This document shows, piece by piece, positions 1-7,511 of a DNA stretch of 28,635 nucleotides. This DNA is from CAYTTA01 sp964440655 (GTDB lineage Bacteria; Bacteroidota; Rhodothermia; Balneolales; Balneolaceae), in NCBI GenBank assembly GCA_964440655.1, contig CAYTTA010000032.1, positions 1 through 28,635 of the forward strand, read 5' to 3'. Within the stretch, counting starts at the first letter, position 1. Every line of letters begins with the position of its first letter. The notes beneath the pieces were generated by a model. That model was given only the letters and a program-made list of their open reading frames with translations. It did no database searches and was not told where the DNA came from. The position numbers and the translations under genes are program-made.

Positions 1-23
1 CACTGCCTCATCACACTTTTTCC

Positions 24-56
24 AAAGCCTCCCGCTTACGCGTGGAGGCTTTTTTA
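24..56 (+). terminator. Rho-independent terminator of an upstream plus-strand gene
   Basis: A perfect 9-bp stem (AAAGCCTCC at 24-32 pairing with GGAGGCTTT at 44-52) encloses an 11-base loop and runs into a T tract at 50-55. The T tract lies on the plus strand, so it ends a gene that lies left of the window. On the minus strand the hairpin is not followed by a useful T run, so it is a poor terminator for tgt. Confidence 0.85.
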
Positions 57-226
57 TTTCTATACTTCTGACTGAATTTCTCCTCTCCTCTCCTATTTCC
101 TCTCCCCTCTCCGCTCATGGCTACTTCCCTATTGTCTCTGTTTATCGCTTGTACTTTTTATTCCAATCACCTTCTCCCCCTGCCCTGCCACTATAATCAC
201 TCTTTCACTTTGCCGCTTCTGTGAAA
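57..226. other. C-rich, G-poor non-coding stretch
   Basis: About 170 bases between the terminator and the end of tgt hold no convincing gene. Read on the plus strand it is very rich in C and T and poor in G, with an almost unbroken pyrimidine run at 77-112 (a single A at 95). This composition resembles Rho loading sites, but nothing in the sequence proves that use. Confidence 0.5.
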
Positions 227-1354
227 CTAGATTCGCTTCTCCAGCTGTATCATCATGTCAGGATACCAGTCGGGGAATTCTCCTGTATGAATTTTCTCCC
301 TGCACAGCTTCATCAGCCAGAGATAGAAATGAACATTGTGAAGAGAGGCCAGGATAAGACCGAGAATCTCGTTGGTGCGGAAGAGATGGTGCAGGTAGGC
401 CATTGTATATCGACTGCAGAGTTCGGTCGGAAAATCGGGATCCAGAGGCTTGTGGTGATGCTTCCAGCGGGCATTTCTCAGATTGATCGTGCCGTGACGG
501 GTAAAAATCATTCCGTTTCGGGCATTGCGGGTCGGCATGACACAATCAAACATGTCGATCCCTGAAGCAATCGACTGAAGAAGATTGGCCGGAGTTCCAA
601 CCCCCATCAGATAGCGCGGTTTGAATTCAGGCAGGAAATCAGTGGTATACTCGGTCATTTCATACATTAATTCGACCGGTTCTCCAACGCTCAGGCCCCC
701 CAGGGCGATTCCCTCAAAGTCGAGAGAGACCATCTGTTCGGCGGCCGTTCTACGAAGGTCCTTGTGGATCCCTCCCTGAACGATCCCGAACTGGAACTGG
801 CGGTGACCATAGAGACTTTCCGTGCGGAGAAACTCATCCCGACCACGCTTTGCCCATTGCCAGGTGAGATCCATCGATTGTTTTACATACTCATACTCGG
901 CAGGCCAGGGTGGACATTCGTCAAGAATCATCATGATGTCGGATCCGAGAATCCTCTGGGTCTCGACAACGTTCTCCGGAGTGAAGAGGTGAGATGATCC
1001 ATCCAGGTGGCTTTTGAAATGAGCCCCCTCTTCCCTGAGGATCCGGTTTTCCGAAAGAGAGAAAATCTGATATCCTCCCGAGTCTGTGAGAATGGGACGG
1101 TCCCAACCCATGAACCGATGCAATCCCCCCGCTTCACGGATTATTTCATTTCCGGGACGTAGGTACAGGTGGTAGGTATTTCCCAGGATGATTCGTGCAT
1201 CAAGAGGATCGACAAGCTGATCCTGTTTGATCGCTTTTACCGTTGCCTGAGTTCCGACCGGCATGAAGACCGGTGTTTCGATAATTCCATGATCCGTCCG
1301 GATCTTCCCCAGACGCGCTTTGGTCCGGTCACATTTTTGCAGGAGTTGAAACAA
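227..1354 (-). CDS. tgt: tRNA-guanine transglycosylase (queuosine pathway)
   Basis: Exchanges the guanine at wobble position 34 of GUN-anticodon tRNAs for a queuine precursor, in the cytoplasm. The 375-residue protein is the usual length. It shows the TIM-barrel signatures LTDSGGYQ (proton-acceptor Asp91), VQGG (192-195), LGGLSVGE and MFDCVMPTR (nucleophile Asp270). The start is TTG: an in-frame stop lies five codons upstream and the N-terminus (FQLLQKCDRTKARLG) aligns with the family start. The C-terminal zinc site is eroded. Where the family has CxCxxC plus His, this protein has Phe308, Thr310, Cys313 and His323, so two of four ligands are gone. From memory, Bacteroidota Tgt proteins lack this motif too, so this is probably a lineage trait and not decay. 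Transcribed alone from a promoter facing the GT2 gene. Confidence 0.97.
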   Translation of the reverse strand: MFQLLQKCDRTKARLGKIRTDHGIIETPVFMPVGTQATVKAIKQDQLVDPLDARIILGNTYHLYLRPGNEIIREAGGLHRFMGWDRPILTDSGGYQIFSLSENRILREEGAHFKSHLDGSSHLFTPENVVETQRILGSDIMMILDECPPWPAEYEYVKQSMDLTWQWAKRGRDEFLRTESLYGHRQFQFGIVQGGIHKDLRRTAAEQMVSLDFEGIALGGLSVGEPVELMYEMTEYTTDFLPEFKPRYLMGVGTPANLLQSIASGIDMFDCVMPTRNARNGMIFTRHGTINLRNARWKHHHKPLDPDFPTELCSRYTMAYLHHLFRTNEILGLILASLHNVHFYLWLMKLCREKIHTGEFPDWYPDMMIQLEKRI

Positions 1355-1382
1355 GTAGCTGGCCGTCTATTGCAGTCTGGTG

Positions 1383-1411
1383 ATTAAAACGTATTTTGGT
1401 GTGTTTTTCAA
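1383..1411 (-). promoter_or_regulatory. Candidate sigma70-like promoter for tgt
   Basis: On the minus strand TTGAAA (complement of 1406-1411) and TTTAAT (complement of 1383-1388) are separated by exactly 17 bases. Transcription would start about 20 bases before the TTG start of tgt, giving a very short leader. The match to consensus is good but not perfect, and organisms of this group may use a different housekeeping sigma consensus. Confidence 0.4.
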
Positions 1412-1507
1412 CACGGACAGGTTGATGCGGGGAGATAAAATAAGAAGGAGTTTGGTGAGTTTCATGAAGGCTCCCCGGGCGCAGACCTGCCGGGCAACCG
1501 ACTGGAG

Positions 1508-2236
1508 ATGAAAAACGAAACACTGGTTGTCATTCCCACTTACAAGGAAGCCGCCAACATCGGACGGCTTATCGACCAGATCATCGCTCTGGAAGAGCCT
1601 TTCGACATCCTGGTCATCGATGACGGTTCGCCGGACGGCACGCCGGAAATCGTGAAAGAGAAGAAGAAAAGCTATCCCGGAAGGGTGGAGTTGATTGAGA
1701 GGCCGGGAAAGCTTGGATTGGGTACTGCCTATGTAAGGGGATTCCAGTATGCCCTGGAGAAGAACTATCTCTACATCTGTGAGATGGATGCCGATTTTTC
1801 TCACAACCCCGGGGACCTTCCCCGCCTGGTAGAGGTGGTTCGCTCAGGTGAAGCCGAACTGGCAATCGGTTCTCGTTATGCCAACGGAATCAGCATTGTA
1901 AACTGGCCACTAAGCCGCCTTATCCTCTCTTTTGCCGCCAACATCTATGCACGGGTCATCACCGGACTCCCCATCCGTGATACCACGGCCGGTTTCAAGT
2001 GCATTCATCAGAAAGTGTTGCGGAGAATTGATATTGACCGAATCAAATCGAATGGGTACGCCTTTCAGATCGAGCTCCATTACAGGGCATACAAGGCGGG
2101 ATTCCGACTTCGGGAAGTATCCATCATCTTCCGTGAACGGGAGGAAGGGGTTTCCAAAATGTCCAGACGGATTGTCTGGGAAGCTGTCTGGAGGGTCTGG
2201 CTCCTCAGATTGCAGAGTCTTGTCGGACGGTTGTAG
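1508..2236 (+). CDS. GT2 glycosyltransferase, polyprenol-phosphate mannosyltransferase type
   Basis: Probably transfers a sugar (mannose in the best-known members) from a nucleotide sugar to a polyprenyl phosphate at the inner face of the membrane, making a lipid-linked donor for glycan assembly. The 242-residue protein begins with VVIPTYKEAANI, then has DDGSPDGT (nucleotide binding, Asp38/Asp39), the metal-binding DAD at 94-96 (EMDADFSHNP), GSRY at 121-124 and DTTAGFKC. All are typical of dolichyl-phosphate mannose synthase-like GT2 enzymes. There is no C-terminal membrane anchor, so it is the short bacterial form. GGAG directly abuts the ATG, too close for a normal ribosome site. The gene stands alone between the divergent tgt and convergent MEMO genes. 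The sugar specificity cannot be read from sequence. Confidence 0.88.
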   Translation: MKNETLVVIPTYKEAANIGRLIDQIIALEEPFDILVIDDGSPDGTPEIVKEKKKSYPGRVELIERPGKLGLGTAYVRGFQYALEKNYLYICEMDADFSHNPGDLPRLVEVVRSGEAELAIGSRYANGISIVNWPLSRLILSFAANIYARVITGLPIRDTTAGFKCIHQKVLRRIDIDRIKSNGYAFQIELHYRAYKAGFRLREVSIIFREREEGVSKMSRRIVWEAVWRVWLLRLQSLVGRL

Positions 2237-2338
2237 GAACTAACCGCGACCGGAGATATTACACCGGACACGAGCTGGACTCGGCCACGAGCTGCACTCC
2301 TGCTATATCCAGCACCGGCAAGCGACGGTATCCGACCC

Positions 2339-3568
2339 TCAGTAGGCGATGGCGCCGAAAGAGACGGCACTCTCCCTTTCGGACTCATCCCACCAGTGGT
2401 ATGCGATGGTCCTTCCTTTCAGACCACCAAAGAGATTCATAAAGGTGAAGAGTGGCGGAAACCCGCAGATCCTGTAGGGATCATACTCGCTTCGAATCAG
2501 AGAGAAGAGCCGGTCCCGGTCATTTTGACAGGCAGCGTCGAGAAACAGCCGATCAAACTCTTCTACTTTCCTCCTCATATCCGATGCGGCAACGTGATCC
2601 CCGAACTTCCTTCCTACATGTGAGAGATCCCCGCTGATCAGATAAAAAGTCTCTTCATCATCCAGTTCCTGAAGGAGCGAAGTAAAATTATCTATCTGTT
2701 GATGCAGGTGTCCTTCGGGCATGTAGAACAGTTCGTCGAATGAGGAGACGAGGAGAGGCACAATGGAGAAGTCGTGTTTCCAGATATGGCGGAGAAAGAG
2801 AAGATGCAGTTCGATGCTGTGTTCGATCCGGTGTGCCCGATCCTGTTCCGTATAACCGGCTTGCTCACCAGTTTCTGCTAGCCGGTCCATGAACCCGGCA
2901 TCAACCGGAAAGTGCCCGTGTGGCAGTTCAAACACCTTCCTGCTGCCGATAAAAGGGGAATGGTTATAGAGCGCGTAGTAGCCACTGTAATGGGCGGTTG
3001 CGAGAATGACCACACGTTTCGGAGCCAGGTTCCGCAGTATTGAAAAAGCGCTGGCATAGATCGGCCCGCCCACGGCAGGATCGATATGGGGGGCATATAG
3101 AGCTTTTTTCGGCTTCAGAGGGTTTGCAGGAGGTGGTGCTGCGGCAAACAGACCTTCCAGGTATTTTTCAAGCTCAACCGGATCGGAGGGATAGCAGAGA
3201 TCTGCCAGTGCCGGTGGCCGAACGCGAGCAGCCTCGAAAGAGGATTCGATCCTGTTTGCGACCTCTTTCTGAAAACGGGAATGGAGAATGCAGTTCTTGT
3301 CCAGAATCCGGATGAAGCCGAGTAACTCATCCGATGATATTTCCCCCGAAATGATATCAGCGATCGAACGGCCCCCCATCTGTCCATTCAACAGAGAAAG
3401 CACCGGTTCAACGGCTTCGTTCAGGGCAAAGCTGGGCGGAACATATCCCAGCGGGTCGTGAACAAGCAGAAACGTCTCACCATTATGGGGAACCGGTTGC
3501 CACTCCAGTTCTTTCCGGACGGGAGGAACCGGTTCCCGGAGAGAATTGAAAAGGAGCTTCTCACTCAT
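2339..3568 (-). CDS. MEMO-family protein (AmmeMemoRadiSam system protein B) with PqqD-like N-terminal region
   Basis: The C-terminal part (about residues 150-409) is a MEMO1-like domain, related to non-haem iron dioxygenases. The likely metal or active-site residues are present: His161 (APHIDP), His193 (TAHYSGYY), EHSIELHLLFL, Asp314/His317 (SGDLSH) and Cys368 (ICGFPP). Biochemical function is not settled for bacterial members. In many genomes MEMO is encoded with an AMMECR1 protein and a radical-SAM protein; neither is in this window. Residues about 20-105 form an extra N-terminal region. Its pattern (FALNEAVEPVLSLLNGQ, then RSIADII and a short helical end) resembles PqqD-like peptide-binding domains; this is my inference. 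The ATG overlaps the last 8 bases of nth, so the two genes are co-transcribed and probably translationally coupled. Confidence 0.88.
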   Translation of the reverse strand: MSEKLLFNSLREPVPPVRKELEWQPVPHNGETFLLVHDPLGYVPPSFALNEAVEPVLSLLNGQMGGRSIADIISGEISSDELLGFIRILDKNCILHSRFQKEVANRIESSFEAARVRPPALADLCYPSDPVELEKYLEGLFAAAPPPANPLKPKKALYAPHIDPAVGGPIYASAFSILRNLAPKRVVILATAHYSGYYALYNHSPFIGSRKVFELPHGHFPVDAGFMDRLAETGEQAGYTEQDRAHRIEHSIELHLLFLRHIWKHDFSIVPLLVSSFDELFYMPEGHLHQQIDNFTSLLQELDDEETFYLISGDLSHVGRKFGDHVAASDMRRKVEEFDRLFLDAACQNDRDRLFSLIRSEYDPYRICGFPPLFTFMNLFGGLKGRTIAYHWWDESERESAVSFGAIAY

Positions 3569-4316
3569 TCCCTTTCCGCATTTTACGACATTCGCACCGG
3601 ACCCCGTAATTTACGCAGATGGGATGATCGGGAGGAGTTGAAAACCGGGCTTTGCAGGCCTGGCGACCGTGGGCGATAAGCATGTGAGAAAGGTCGGTCC
3701 AGCTCTCCTGCGGAAAGAGGGCCATCAGGTCTTTTTCGATCCGCTGAGTATCGGTTGGTTCCTGAGTAAGACGGAATCGGTTGGCCAGACGGCGGATGTG
3801 TGTATCGACTACAACGCCGGCATTGATGCCGAAGGCATTGCCAAGCACCACATTTGCGGTTTTACGTGCCGCACCCCGGAGCTGAAGCAGCTCATCCATG
3901 GTGTCGGGTACTTCTCCTCCGAACTTTTCCACGATAGTCCTGGAAGAGGTCTTGATCGACAGAGCTTTCTGACGGAAAAATCCGATGGGCCGGAGTACCT
4001 CTTCCAGCTCCTGTAGCGGAGCCTCTGCCATCGATTCGGCGTCCGGCCACCGGCTGAAGAGTTCCGGGGTTACAGAGTTGACCCGGGCATCTGTTGTCTG
4101 TGCGCTCAGAATGGTGGCGATGAGAAGTTCGAACGGATTTCGGTGGTCCAGTTCGCAATGTGCATCCGGGTAGTGGGCGTAAAGATCCTGCAGCAACTGA
4201 AGCGCACGTTCTTTCTGTGCAGCCGATTTCCGGGGAAGAGCGGGAAGTTTGACGGCAGGTTTCTTACGGATGGTTTCTTCAATGGAACTTGTTTCGACGG
4301 GCTGGTTCTTGGTCAC
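3561..4316 (-). CDS. nth: Endonuclease III-like DNA glycosylase/AP lyase, without the usual Fe-S ligands
   Basis: Base-excision repair enzyme that removes oxidised pyrimidines and cleaves the abasic site. The protein has 251 residues against about 210-220 in the family, with a basic 35-residue N-terminal extension. The catalytic Lys152 (RKTANVV) and Asp171 (VDTHI) are present, as are NPFELLIATILSAQTTD and the family end HGRQACKAR. Two features are odd. The hairpin LPGVGRKTA is LRGAARKTA here. The [4Fe-4S] ligand pattern C-x6-C-x2-C-x5-C is not kept: after Cys221 the expected positions are Pro228, His231 and Tyr237, although three other cysteines (234, 241, 243) lie nearby. The reading frame is intact, and the alternative frames do not restore the motif. 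GTG start at 4316; the stop overlaps the MEMO start. Confidence 0.9.
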   Translation of the reverse strand: MTKNQPVETSSIEETIRKKPAVKLPALPRKSAAQKERALQLLQDLYAHYPDAHCELDHRNPFELLIATILSAQTTDARVNSVTPELFSRWPDAESMAEAPLQELEEVLRPIGFFRQKALSIKTSSRTIVEKFGGEVPDTMDELLQLRGAARKTANVVLGNAFGINAGVVVDTHIRRLANRFRLTQEPTDTQRIEKDLMALFPQESWTDLSHMLIAHGRQACKARFSTPPDHPICVNYGVRCECRKMRKGNE

Positions 4317-4378
4317 CTGAATAGTCTTCCTGGTTCTTTACTTGCCTGTGAGAATGATCAGAAATCTACAACTATCTG

Positions 4379-4416
4379 ATGCCGGAATCAGTGGAATTGA
4401 CGCGGGATTCCGGCAT
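4379..4416. terminator. 11-bp stem-loop between pntB and nth
   Basis: ATGCCGGAATC (4379-4389) is perfectly complementary to GATTCCGGCAT (4406-4416), with a 16-base loop. It lies 20 bases after the pntB stop, so it would form in the pntA1-pntA2-pntB mRNA. No T run follows on the minus strand (TTATT follows on the plus strand), so it may protect or process the 3' end or act with Rho, and not be a classical intrinsic terminator. Confidence 0.5.
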
Positions 4417-4435
4417 TTATTGCATTGCGAGGGCA

Positions 4436-5860
4436 TCATTCGAGTTCTTTCAGAGCGGTGGCCAGTGCCTGGAGGGATTTTTTCGCATCACCAAAAAACA
4501 TCTGGTTGTTTTCGGCGTAGAACAGGTCGTTTTCAATCCCGGCAAAACCCGGACTCATGCTCCGTTTGAAGACAATGGTCCTCCTGGCCTGATCCACATT
4601 CAGCACCGGCATCCCGTAGATGGGGCTTGCGGGGTTGTTCCTGGCCGCCGGGTTGACAACATCGTTGGCCCCGATGATCAGCACCACATCCGTGTTGGCA
4701 AATTCGGGATTGATCTGGTCCATGTCATAAAGCTGATCGTATGGGATGTCCGCCTCGGCCAGCAGGACGTTCATATGACCAGGCATCCGCCCGGCAACGG
4801 GATGAATCCCATATTTTATTGTTACCCCCTTCTCCTGCAGGATATTGGCGACCTCTTTCAATACATGCTGTGCCTGGGCAACGGCCAGTCCATATCCGGG
4901 TACAACGACCACCTGGCGGGCATAAGCACACTGAATGGCCACATCATCGGCAAAAGTCTCCTGGATGCTTTTGTCTCCCGACTCACCCGCAACTGCAGCG
5001 GCACCGCCTCCTCCGAAAGCACCAAAAAGGACGTTTGTGAGGCTGCGGTTCATCGCCTTGCACATGATGTCGGTAAGAATAAGACCTGCTGCGCCAACAA
5101 GGGCGCCACTCACAATGAGCAGGTTGTTGTTCAGGACAAAACCTGCCATGGATGCAGCGATCCCCGAATAGGAGTTGAGAAGGGAGATGACGACCGGCAT
5201 ATCGGCTCCTCCGATGGGCAGAACCGTCAGGATACCAAGAAGAAGCGATAGAGCGATGAGCCCCCAGAATATGCTGGGGTGTAACGGATCCGATACAAAA
5301 AATGCTATCAGAAGCACCCCCAGCAGAGAGAGGAGAAGGTTTACAACGTTCTGTCCGGGAAATGTGACGGGCCGGCCGCTGATGAACCCCTGAAGCTTTC
5401 CCCAGGCGATGAATGAGCCGGTCAGGGTGACCGACCCGATCAGCAAACTCAAACCGGCAGTTACCAGATCCTGCCCACTCCAGAAGGCAACGGCTTCACC
5501 GGCACGGGAATACTCCCCCCAGGCAACCAGGGCGGAGGCTCCCCCGCCAAACCCGTTCAGGATTGCCACCATTTCGGGCATGGAGGTCATGGCTACCTTG
5601 CGGGCGGACAGAGCTCCGATGGCTCCTCCGATCAGCAGACCGACGAGGATGTATTCAAAGGAAAGGATCTGATGATCGAACAGAGTGACGATCACTCCGA
5701 CAAGCATCCCGGTTGCAGCCAGCTGGTTCCCGGATCGTGCTGTTGAAGGTGATCCCAGTCGTTTGATCCCGATGATGAAAAAACCAATGGCGACCAGGTA
5801 GGCCAGCTGAATGATGGAGGGGAGGGCGTTTTGCAGGGATTCCGGCAGCAGATGGTTCAT
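4436..5860 (-). CDS. pntB: NAD(P) transhydrogenase beta subunit
   Basis: Membrane subunit of the proton-translocating transhydrogenase, which uses the proton gradient to reduce NADP+ with NADH. It has 474 residues, close to the 460 or so of the family. Residues 1 to about 290 are a chain of hydrophobic segments (membrane domain II). The C-terminal soluble domain III binds NADP(H) and carries GYGLAVAQAQ, KYGIHPVAGRMPGHMNVLLAEA, IIGANDVVNPAA and FKRSMSPGFAGIENDLFY, all characteristic. Its ATG overlaps the pntA2 stop by four bases (ATGA), giving tight translational coupling. It is the last gene of the three-gene operon. Confidence 0.97.
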   Translation of the reverse strand: MNHLLPESLQNALPSIIQLAYLVAIGFFIIGIKRLGSPSTARSGNQLAATGMLVGVIVTLFDHQILSFEYILVGLLIGGAIGALSARKVAMTSMPEMVAILNGFGGGASALVAWGEYSRAGEAVAFWSGQDLVTAGLSLLIGSVTLTGSFIAWGKLQGFISGRPVTFPGQNVVNLLLSLLGVLLIAFFVSDPLHPSIFWGLIALSLLLGILTVLPIGGADMPVVISLLNSYSGIAASMAGFVLNNNLLIVSGALVGAAGLILTDIMCKAMNRSLTNVLFGAFGGGGAAAVAGESGDKSIQETFADDVAIQCAYARQVVVVPGYGLAVAQAQHVLKEVANILQEKGVTIKYGIHPVAGRMPGHMNVLLAEADIPYDQLYDMDQINPEFANTDVVLIIGANDVVNPAARNNPASPIYGMPVLNVDQARRTIVFKRSMSPGFAGIENDLFYAENNQMFFGDAKKSLQALATALKELE

Positions 5861-6147
5861 CGGTCGTCCTCCTTTTTCTTGAACATCTCAAGCATCCGGT
5901 CGGTGACCATGAATCCACCCACTACATTTATGGTTGCCAGAATGATGGCCGCAAATCCGATCCAGTGTGCACCACCGGAATCGACACTTCCCGCCACAAC
6001 GAGTGCACCGATCAGGGTAACGCCGGAAATAGCGTTGGCACCCGACATGAGCGGGGTATGTAGAGTGGGTGGAACTTTCGAAATCAGTTCGAACCCGATA
6101 AAGGAGGCCAGTACAAAGATGAAAAGGTTGAATATGAGATCTTCCAT
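5857..6147 (-). CDS. pntA2: NAD(P) transhydrogenase alpha-2 subunit (membrane part)
   Basis: A small, 96-residue, very hydrophobic protein that corresponds to the C-terminal membrane part of the E. coli alpha subunit. Here it is a separate polypeptide, as in Rhodospirillum and many other bacteria. The segments LIFNLFIFVLASFIGFELI, TPLMSGANAISGVTLIGAL and WIGFAAIILATINVVGGFMVTDRML form three to four membrane spans, and SGANAISG is typical. It follows pntA1 after only 10 bases and overlaps pntB by 4, so all three subunits are made from one mRNA. Confidence 0.96.
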   Translation of the reverse strand: MEDLIFNLFIFVLASFIGFELISKVPPTLHTPLMSGANAISGVTLIGALVVAGSVDSGGAHWIGFAAIILATINVVGGFMVTDRMLEMFKKKEDDR

Positions 6148-6157
6148 GTGTCGAGTT

Positions 6158-7291
6158 CTAATCGTCCGTTCTGTCCGAAAGAAGCGGTGTGATCACCTTC
6201 CCCTCATGGGTGATGGTGGCATACCGCAGGATTTCATCATCAAAATTGAACACCGGTACCTGCTCCGGGATCAGAAGCGAAAGCAGAGAGAGCAGATTCC
6301 GGGCATAGAGCTGGCTGGCGTGATAGGCCAATGTAGCCGGAAGATTGAGAGGACCGACGATCTTCACACCTCTGTGTACTACCGTCTCTCCCGGGCGGGT
6401 CAGCTCGCAGTTTCCCCCCTGTTCTGCAGCCAGGTCCACGATGACCGATCCCCTTTTCATGGCAGAGACCATCTCTTCGGTGACCAGAAGCGGGGCTTTC
6501 TTTCCTGGCACCAGAGCGGTGGTGATCACGATATCCGCCCGGCCGACATGATCGGCCAGAACCTCTGTCTGCCTGCGGCGTGTCTCATCGGAGACCTCCC
6601 GTGCGTATCCGCCACGTGTTTCGGTCTCCTCTTCCTCGATCGGGATTTCCACAAACGATGCGCCGAGACTCTGCACCTGCTCCCGAACCGCCGGCCGGAT
6701 GTCATACCCTTCAACCACAGCACCCAGCCTCCGGGCGGTGGCGATGGCCTGCAGCCCGGCAACACCGGCTCCGATAACCAGCACCTTGGCCGGCCGGATG
6801 GTGCCTGCCGCGGTCATCATCATCGGAAGATAACGGTCCAGCTCCATGGCACCGATCAGAGCCGCCCTGTAGCCGGCAATGTTGCTCATGGAGGAGAGCG
6901 CGTCCATGCTCTGCGCCCTGCTGATGCGGGGAACAGCGTCCAGAGCGAGAGCCGAGATGTTCTGCTCTTTCACCGTTTCCACAAGATCGGGATTCTGGAG
7001 AGCCCAGAGGAAACAGACAAGAATGGCCCCCGGCCTTAAGTGGCGCAGATCCTCCACCGGCGGTGCGTTGACCGCCAGAAGCAGATCACTGTCGCTGAAG
7101 AGCTGTTCGCGTTCTTCAACGATGGATGCACCCTCTTTCAGGTACGCTTCGTCGTCATAGCTCGAGAGGAGTCCCGCACCGGTTTCGATCCGGACCTCAA
7201 ATCCCTCTTTGACCAGTTTCCCCGCGGCGTCCGGAGTCAATGCCACTCTCTTCTCCAGTTCCGCGGTCTCTTTGCAGACGCCAATAATCAA
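6158..7291 (-). CDS. pntA1: NAD(P) transhydrogenase alpha-1 subunit (NAD-binding domain I)
   Basis: Peripheral cytoplasmic domain I that binds NAD(H) and passes hydride to domain III of PntB. The 377-residue protein resembles the separate alpha-1 subunits. Visible are the alanine-dehydrogenase/PNT N-terminal signature IGVCKETAELEKRVALTPDA, the mobile region around RISRAQSMDALSSMSNIAGYRA, the Rossmann motif VIGAGVAGLQAIATARRLGA and IVDLAAEQGGNCE. The start is TTG at 7291: an in-frame stop lies nine codons upstream with no ATG or GTG between, and the TTG reading gives the family start MIIGVCKE. First gene of the operon. Its leader contains a terminator-like hairpin (7381-7415), which may control expression if transcription begins upstream of it. 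Confidence 0.97.
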   Translation of the reverse strand: MIIGVCKETAELEKRVALTPDAAGKLVKEGFEVRIETGAGLLSSYDDEAYLKEGASIVEEREQLFSDSDLLLAVNAPPVEDLRHLRPGAILVCFLWALQNPDLVETVKEQNISALALDAVPRISRAQSMDALSSMSNIAGYRAALIGAMELDRYLPMMMTAAGTIRPAKVLVIGAGVAGLQAIATARRLGAVVEGYDIRPAVREQVQSLGASFVEIPIEEEETETRGGYAREVSDETRRRQTEVLADHVGRADIVITTALVPGKKAPLLVTEEMVSAMKRGSVIVDLAAEQGGNCELTRPGETVVHRGVKIVGPLNLPATLAYHASQLYARNLLSLLSLLIPEQVPVFNFDDEILRYATITHEGKVITPLLSDRTDD

Positions 7292-7380
7292 GATGTTCCG
7301 GTTTGTTTTCGGTTTCTAGAAAAAATACCGAAAATCCTTGTAAATCAATGAGGTATATCGGAGGAAATTTCAATCAGGAG

Positions 7381-7415
7381 GAAAAACCGGGTCCTCTGCA
7401 AAGCAGGAACCCGGT
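7381..7415 (-). terminator. Intrinsic terminator-like hairpin in the pntA1 leader
   Basis: The minus strand carries a strong hairpin (arms ACCGGGT/ACCCGGT at the ends of 7386-7415, continued inward by AGG/CCT and TGC/GCA pairing) directly followed by five T. There is no minus-strand gene upstream of it, because trxB runs the other way. It therefore either ends a short leader or small RNA started near 7420-7500, or it attenuates the pntA operon. Confidence 0.55.
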
Positions 7416-7424
7416 AAATGGCGT

Positions 7425-7453
7425 TTGTCAATCGGTATCATAAAGGATTACGA
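7425..7453 (+). promoter_or_regulatory. Weak candidate promoter for trxB
   Basis: TTGTCA (7425-7430) and TTACGA (7448-7453) are 17 bases apart on the plus strand, which would give a leader of about 50 bases before trxB. The -35 is good and the -10 is poor; the call rests only on spacing and position. Confidence 0.25.
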
Positions 7454-7511
7454 ACATCCGGGTGAAAGGAATTTTGTAAATTGAGACTTAACCCAATTGT
7501 GCGAGACGGAT

